From assembly GCA_028583405.1 (NCBI GenBank), contig CM053246.1, positions 25,206,412 to 25,270,411 of the forward strand: a stretch of DNA of 64,000 nucleotides, written 5' to 3'. Numbering within the stretch: the stretch's first letter is position 1; each line of letters opens with the position of its first letter. The notes below the pieces were generated by a model. The model did not search any database. It was not told the origin of the DNA and saw only the letters and a program-made list of their open reading frames with translations. The translations under genes and the position numbers were made by a program. This document shows, piece after piece, positions 46,597-64,000 of the stretch. The DNA comes from Pogonophryne albipinna. Its lineage: Eukaryota; Chordata; Actinopteri; Perciformes; Artedidraconidae.

Positions 46597-47388
46597 AGGT
46601 CCCATGTCATGGCCATTTCCACTGATCATAATTCCATTGTTGAGGTCTACTAGAATAGATTTATACTGTGCAATTTTCCAAACTCACATTGGTTTCGCAT
46701 ACAGCATCTCTGTAAAGTATGTGTATTCACTCTCTCCACTAAACGGCTCGTTGCAGCTCTTGCCCCCCCCTCCCTGTGAGCCCAGTGTGCTCCGATTGGT
46801 CGGGACGTTGTGAATCGCGCTGAGCTCCGTGGAGGTGTGATTTCCTTGTTTAGCGATACACAGCGAAACACAGCCAAACTCATCCTGAGCACACACAAAG
46901 TCACAGCCGAAGTAAAAACAATAAGTGTGGCTTGATATTGAGTACGAAAAAGGTTGATAAACGCTGTGAGAATGGGTCTGCAGAGAGAATTTCGCCGCGA
47001 TCCCAACTGTCTGTTATCAGCCTGCAGCCAGGGAGGAGAAATCAGCAGAGCTGCCTGCATTGAGTGTGTGAGGAAGTCCGTGGATTGGTCAATTTGGACC
47101 AATCAGCGGGGGCTTAACGTAACTGCTCCGCGGACGTAACGTAACGGCTCCACGGATTGGTCCATCTCGTTCCGGGGACGACATGATATCATGATGTACC
47201 CGGAAGTATCAAATGGACAGTGACGTATCTCCAACGAGGCGTTTTGGGGAGGTATTTTCTGTTTTAGAGTTTTACTCGCTCCATGGTGTACTTTGAGGGA
47301 TTTGACTCTGCACACCATTTACATGCATAAAAACCTTCATAACACACAAGGGGACGGGTAATAACCGGAAAAGCATGACATGGGACCT
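46597..47388. mobile_element. TTAA-flanked non-autonomous DNA transposon (Kolobok/piggyBac-type)
   Basis: The ends AGGTCCCATGTCATG and CATGACATGGGACCT are inverted (allowing a one-base difference inside). TTAA flanks them at 46593-46596 and 47389-47392. TTAA duplications are characteristic of the piggyBac and Kolobok superfamilies; the AGG terminus favours Kolobok. About 792 bp, no transposase. Internally it is GC-richer than its surroundings and contains several CCAAT boxes. Confidence 0.8.
46795..47160. promoter_or_regulatory. Cluster of CCAAT/ATTGG boxes inside the TTAA element
   Basis: ATTGG occurs at 46795-46799, 47084-47088 and 47156-47160, and CCAAT at 47099-47103. Contexts are GGATTGGTC and GACCAATCAGCG, very close to consensus NF-Y sites. 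Nearby are TAACGTAACG repeats, and slightly downstream a CCGGAAGT (ETS-like) and TGACGTA (CRE-like). Promoter activity is inference. Confidence 0.4.
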
Positions 47389-47392
47389 TTAA

Positions 47393-57630
<10,238 letters not shown>

Positions 57631-57722
57631 GTACAAGTGAGCAAGTAACGAGAAGAAAAAAGAAGAAGCCGCTGGAGCAGATGAAGATATGAAGCTAAAA
57701 AGGTTTTGAAAACAACCCAGTG
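57631..57722 (+). other. Candidate non-coding exon between strong splice sites
   Basis: A ~75-base pyrimidine tract (57555-57625) ends in TACTTTAAAG, and 92 bases later there is a consensus-like donor, CCCAGTG|GTAAGTG. All three frames contain stops (the longest piece reads SEQVTRRKKKKPLEQMKI and then a stop). If real, it would therefore be a 5' UTR exon, a terminal exon or a non-coding RNA exon. The basis is splice-signal resemblance only. Confidence 0.25.
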
Positions 57723-60700
57723 GTAAGTGGGCCCCATTTTATTCTTGTTTCGCACAGTGCACCGCCATATTAGGAGAGTCATTTTGTCTTCTAGAGCGAG
57801 TCTCCGTTCTGAATAATAACTTATTTTACATCGTGGGGCACAAACATATGCTTTATAATATTCTAGAGGTCGGTCTGATTTTCGTACCCCATATTGCATT
57901 CTCCTTTATTAATTTCTTCCTCCTCCTTCCCATCTTTATATATCTGTGTTTGGTTGCATATTGTTCTTTGGTTAAATTATTTTGTGCCATAATGTGAATA
58001 TTATTTGCTATCTTTATCCTCCTTGGAATAATCGTCGGAAGCAACCTTATACTTCTACATTGTTGTGTTGCTTTTCCAATGACCATTTTTATTCAAATAA
58101 GCAGCATGCAAAGCCTTCTTTGTAATTCACAAAGTGGGGCTGTGACAGAGCATCTTATCTCACCCCAGGACCCCCCCACCCCCCCCACCCCCCAATCCCC
58201 CCTTTAATTGAGAAGCTGCAGATAACTCGCATTTGTCTAATAAATAATTTCTAGCTGTCACTAATGGACTCTCACACAGTGCACGGGAAGCAATTAGTCA
58301 AAACAGTGGAGATAAATATGGAGAACGCTGGATATTTTCAACAATAGATTTATCTGCTGAGTCGCCAAAGTTTCTGCATTGAATCCATACTGAATGAAAA
58401 TTGTGCACTGATGTAAAAAAATGTCGGTGAATACGTGCATAAACTTTATTTCAGTTTTGTTGAAAAGTAGCAGGACCGTTGTCCTTATTTCCCCTTCTCA
58501 TGTTCACCATAACATGACACTTTGTAAACTTTCATCCTCCACCACGTATCTTTTTCTCCCGGTGCTAAACCCATCCATCCATATTGACAGCTGAGAGAGC
58601 GAGAGAGCCATCATCTACCTGTCACAGCGAGCTGGCACTGAGGAGCTCCTCCTGTACCTCTGCCATTCTGTCATTCAATAAAACCGCATTTGGGATTTTC
58701 AGACCTGGAAACTATCGCGCATTAGTTTAGAAGTGTAATGTTCCCAGTTGCACTGACTTTTTTCAGGTTCATTCTTATTCACCCCTATCCACGTTGGTGC
58801 CTACCACTAGTATACAGTAGGTGCATCATTCCTTTTAAAAGGCTTTCCCCACACACTCCCTTTCAAATTGATTAACTAATTATTTTTGCACTTTAGGCTT
58901 CCTAAGATTCCTAGATTAGTAGCCTTGTAAAATAACATCCTAGGCTTTCCTTAATTGAAATCGCCTCCCGACTGGAATAGTCTCTTGAGAATATAATCTG
59001 TCATTTAGGGAATTCCTTGACAACATGACAAGTCAACATACAAAAAGAAAGAGGCAGATGAGTAAGAAGTTAAACAACAACATTAAAGAAAGACTAATTA
59101 AAAATTACTCAATCTATCACTCATCTCAAACGCACATCATGTAAAGCATAAATGCACACAAAAAGACAACCTATTCTTACAAACTGGAAACATTATACAG
59201 ACTATTATAGTTTCTAAAAACTTCTGTTTTGGTTGACATTATCAATTTTCAAATCAAACCCCACCTTGATATTTTACATGTGTGCACTGTATGACCATGT
59301 GGATGATTCTTATTCATCCAGATGTTACACCATCAGGTCAGAATTTAATCTCTCGGTTGTCTGGCAAAATGTCCTCATTTCCAAAGCTAGTTTAATTTAT
59401 TTCAGAAATATCTACTGTAGTTGACTGTCATTACATACTCTGCACATGCTCATTTCCATATCATAACTTGATTATTAGTGCTGCTGGCAGAGCGGCAGAC
59501 ATGCAGAAACTGCGGATGAGTGTGAGCTAATGGGTGTCAGAGCAGATGCACCAGACATCCCCTCTCTACGTGCGGGGGGGGCCTGCTTCTCGTCACCTCT
59601 CCGCCGGAGGCCCCCAGCCTGATATTAACAGCTGTATTTTGCATATTGGGCTGCAATGATAGTGAGGCCTCGGTGACCTGCAACATTTGACTACAGAAAT
59701 GCTGGAGAGGCGAGATACACCACATCTGGACCCCCCACTACGGGCAAGCTGGAAACTGAAAAGGACAGGGATAGCTTTAACCGCATGACTGTGTGTCATT
59801 TACACATCAGCCAAGGGATTTTAGAGGATTTTCCTCCATTTAAAAAAGCTATTCTCTGAATAGACTTGATTTGTTTATTAAATGATTTATTCACATGTAT
59901 CCCTGTTTTCGCAGTAAGCACCACATTATTCTGAGGCATAACAACAATTCATTCATTTAAACAAATAATAAAATAAAACCAAAGTACATTTAGCATTAAG
60001 AAAAATGTGTTATACCAACTATGAAATGACACCCACTATGCACATTAAAATAGGACTGGTCCCTTTCCTTCTTGCTTACCGTGTTCACATGTCTAAAAGA
60101 TGCCATCTTGGTAAGGATAACAATTTAGTTTTGCTGCTTCAGGGTTTTCTACAGACCTCCATTAAGCCTCCTGTGAGGATACCTAGGCTGGTACACTGAT
60201 AAAAGTTAATTTGTGTAAAGTTGCATTTTGCCAGCAGATGTAATTTGTTTTAGGTAAAGGTACGTTTTTTGGAGAAGGGAAAAAAAACATCCAACCGGAG
60301 GAAATATTATTAAGTTTAGTGTTTGATCTTGTTTATTCCAACTTGAGAGAAGATTGTTTGGTTTAAATATTGGCAATTTAAGTCAGTTGGTAGAATTGTC
60401 ACTGATTCAGTTGGGTGGGAACATGGCCTAGGAGCTGCTAGCGGGCCCTGTGGAGGCTTTCTTGGTTTAAAATGGCATAATCAACATTTGGCAGTTGGAT
60501 ACAAACATCTATAAAAGAAACCCTTTATTCATCCACCCACGAAGATGTGTTATTCATCGGTCTGTAGGTGGTGTGAAAATCCACCTTGAATTTGGTCTCG
60601 CTTTTATGCTTACCTGTGCAATGTTGCAATTGTCTGAGCATACATGACTTGGCCAAATCCCTTACGCATTTGCACCTTAAAGCACAGTTAGTGGCAACTG

Positions 60701-63700
60701 TTGGCTGAGCTTTAAAGACCGTTTCTAAGAAAAAGAGAGCAGCAGCTTTTAAGTGTCTCCTAGGATGTTAGCAGCACAATTAAACAAAGCTCTGTTAATC
60801 TTTACAGTTGGCGTCAAGAGCAGAGCGCTGTTATCCGTGGCATGGCACTGGGAGGCTGACAGGCTGGATAATGTGCCCTGCGAGCTGCCATCACCCTCCT
60901 CACAGCAGTGCTTTCCCTGCACATGTACTGAACATACAACAACCCTAATATACAACGAGAAGACAGAAAACACAGCTATAAATTAGCATTATTCAATTAT
61001 ATACGCTTTACTTATTTGTAGTGGCCTTTAAAGAAATGTAAATGGGAGTGAAGTTTGGAGGTAATGAGTTTGATTATGTCAACGCATGTTATTTCATAGC
61101 ATTTGGAAAGAATACATGTTTTACTTATTGTGCTTACCTCACAGTGATGATGGGCTAAGCAGTGTGATACATATCCCCTTTCTGTTTCAATGACTGAATA
61201 CATGACAAATTTTCCATTTTATTTCTTTGGAACGTGGAAAAGCTTAATTGATGTATTTGCTTGTTCAATGCAGCTCAACCATCAATTCTGACAACCTGTT
61301 ACAAGTCGTGAGTAAGAACTTGTGTTTACACTGCACTTTTTACCAGCTGCAGGGCTTTGACTGACCCTGCAGACACACATAACTTAACACTTAGATTCCA
61401 AGTGGTTCATAAACTATCCCGCTAAAGTTTAGGGAAGCTGATGGATGAAAATAAACAACCTGCTGATGTGTCCTAATAGGAAAAACTTGCAGAGATATTT
61501 TTAGGGTGGGCTGGAGAGATGCTATCTTAGGTCTATTAATGCAGTCACTGCTATGATGCCCCAGGCCATGGGGCCTAATCCAGAGGAGTGAAAGTGAATG
61601 GGACTGTGGCTCGGGCTTGCCAGACCTACTTAGGTTCTGGTTGAGAGCACAGTGCTGTGTGGGCGAATCTATTCTGTCCTGGGCAGGGCACAGCATAAAC
61701 ATTGCCCAGGGAACGCAGGCAGGCAAGCAGGCAGGCATTCAAGCGGACAAGAGAAAAACTGTAAGGATGGTTGCCTTTAATTTCCTTCCCACCGACTCCC
61801 CTCAACTGTCAACGGCCTGAGAGCAGAACAGGGGAAAGAGAGAACACAGTGTGTATGTGTGTGTAAATTACCTGTAGAGGCTATCTTTTTTTACAGGGCT
61901 TCACCAAAGTATGTACTGTTATCCACCCTTCTCTATCACATACACTCACACACACTCCATCACACTTGTTCACGGCAAATTTGCCCCGATCTATCCCGTT
62001 GACGGCCGTGGAGCAATGAGTCGTTCGCTCTTTTACTGTCTTGAAGTGATCTGTGTTTGCTCCATGGCACTCTGGCGCTATGACCTCCTGACCCTGCGTG
62101 TAAACAGAGCACCGCTACTCCACCATCCACTCCCCCGCCGCCACCATCCCCCACTACCAAATAAGGAAGAAGGAGCCACTGAGAGCCAGCAAGTCGGTCA
62201 GCCAACCCACTGAGGAGGCCATTAGTGCGCCAGCAAGCCAGCAGAGGGGTAGGTCGAAAAACCACCTCTGGCATCACTCATCACTCCTGGCCTCACCCGC
62301 CTCTTCGCGGTGTAGGAATGCACTACACACGTACGCCATGTGCACAAACACTAGCTGAAAGGCACACTTGCATCTTCAGACAGCACCACGCGCACAGTGA
62401 CCCGAAAGCGTTAAAGGCACTCAAATGCACATGCATACAGCACACTGTATACAATGACACACATTGAAAGGCACATATGCTTGAACATACACACAGCGAA
62501 GGACACATATGCACACACAGCACATCAAAAGTCCCTCAGAGGCACACACACTTACAAAAGGCATATTCACAGGATGCTGCATACAAACATATACACAGAG
62601 TAATGATGTATTACTGTATAAAAACACCCCTACTCACAGCATAAATTATACCCTGGGTTGTTCCAGCCTAACAATCAAAGATGTGTTTCTAAATTTGCTG
62701 AAAGATGGATTCATATGGTGATATACCATCACAGGTAGTTATTGCTCAGTAAAAGTGCTTATTACCACACTAAAAACAAGCCAGCACAGAAAACATTGAG
62801 CTTAAAAAGAAATGGGACTTTCATAGGTCTGTTAGCAGACATTTCGTTTTTTAGATCAACGATCTTACTATTTTTAAATGTTTTTACTTTTAGTCAATTT
62901 CATCAAGAACATGCTATGCTTTCATACCCCCTAAATTCAGTGATATTTTATTTTTATTTTAATGAATTGATTTACAAAAAATGAAAGGGATTCATAAAAT
63001 CAAATCTGCTTTCATATTCCACAGACTTTTCTTCCACATAAAGTAGCTGCAGTCACAGTGAAATATTAACATCAACAATTGACATAACTATTTGCTATAC
63101 AGTGTGTAATGAAAAGCAAATAATGGTCTAACTCTACACAGTGGAGAACATATTAAACCTTCACTAGTTTACAACATTCAGTTCAACTAACTGTCCGCTC
63201 AGTCAAGGAACATGGAAATGAAAATGTTCTGCAGCAGTAGGCACCATATCAAACAACACGTGTCAGTTTAACAGTATTCAAATGACACACAGTTAAACAC
63301 AGTCATACAAAACACTCCTTCTCTGTCATTGTTTGTGTCTTCCTCTGTCCTCACCCTTTCTTCTGAAATGATTTAGTTTATTTAACTGCACTCTTTCACC
63401 TGCCTCCAAATGTCAGCTAAGTTCAACAGAGCTGGAGGCAAAACACTCCGAAAAAGTCATATTGAGAGTGAGCCGGGTAAAATAAATGCAGGAGACTTTA
63501 AGGAGAAAGAGAGGTATCAAGTGAGTGCGGTGATATACAAGTCCTCCAAGAGGGTACTGACTCTAATTCATTATACTAACAAATAGCAGCCTATAATTTA
63601 GGCATTTAGCTGATGTCCTCTCCACAAAAGGCCATCAACAGCCTTGTCAAGTCATCACCCAATCATGCCAAATTGCATGTCATTAAAGTCACCAAAATAG

Positions 63701-64000
63701 GAGTGACCAATGAGCAACTGCTTTAAAGATGTCAACAAAATCAAGAAATGAACGCGAGTCACATGTGCTAGATTACTTAATTGTTACGTAATTTAAACTG
63801 AATTTAAAATAATATGAAGTGACGCTTTATTCAGCACCATAAAACACAATCTCTAATAAAAAAACTCATTTGTGTTATCGGAAAAAAATCTATTATTAAC
63901 ATAAAATCTAAATGAATTAATTGATAAATTGAAATATGCCGTGAACAAAAACCTTTATTTGAACATATTGTAAAAACTAAAACATTAAATATTCCAACCA
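57723..64000. other. Intervening sequence to window end, no gene recognised
   Basis: Contains a C-rich tract (58171-58205). The CA-rich patch near 62440-62600 is too irregular to be a microsatellite. No transposon ends or supported exons. Confidence 0.45.
58171..58205 (+). repeat. C-rich tract (CCCCCCCA-like)
   Basis: Runs of six to eight C separated by single A residues; a possible i-motif/quadruplex sequence. Confidence 0.85.

Overview
The window looks like intronic or intergenic DNA from a teleost fish. The evidence is indirect. Its retroelements and DNA transposons are of kinds common in fish genomes: a DIRS1-like tyrosine-recombinase retrotransposon, an L2-type LINE with an (ATT)n tail, LINE tails ending in (CTTGC)n, and a Tc1-type fold-back element. 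It also has very long (CA)n/(GT)n tracts and AT-rich, gene-poor DNA between the repeats. No bacterial-type operon, rRNA, tRNA gene or CRISPR array is visible. No multi-exon host gene can be assembled from the sequence.

Layout. 1-1254: unannotated flank. 1255-6941: a structurally complete DIRS1-like element with inverted terminal repeats, a gag-like ORF, RT/RNase H, an internal complementary region and a tyrosine recombinase. Gag and RT/RNase H carry frameshifts, but the recombinase ORF is open from end to end. 7382-8242: a Tc1-type fold-back element flanked by TA, made of two ~400-bp arms, with telomere-like repeats and a 25-codon transposase relic at its centre. 8431-8724: SINE and LINE-tail scraps. 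9893-10363: the 3' end of a CR1/Rex1-like LINE. 12227-15119: a 5'-truncated L2-like LINE flanked by an 8-bp direct repeat. 15820-16560: a CpG-richer stretch that may be a promoter/first exon. 17921-18202, 30544-30748, 50391-50552 and 51633-51810: long dinucleotide microsatellites.

42391-44154 holds a LINE tail and a second, heavily decayed LINE interrupted by a nested insertion. 44181-44897 is a TIR element flanked by TATA. 46597-47388 is a TTAA-flanked TIR element rich in CCAAT boxes. The rest is mostly single-copy-looking sequence in which I recognise no gene. Within it I mark three weak candidate exons or coding stretches (21459-21516, 22321-22592, 57631-57722) on splice-signal or open-frame grounds only.

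The most informative features are in the mobile elements. The DIRS copy preserves its circle-junction logic: a GTT trinucleotide at both ends and the matching AAC inside the internal complementary region. It also has an intact recombinase ORF beside a broken RT and a 51-bp tandem repeat in its gag-RT interval. The Tc1 fold-back has captured TTAGGG-like repeats. The TTAA element carries clustered CCAAT boxes. I see no wholly new system that the sequence itself can prove.
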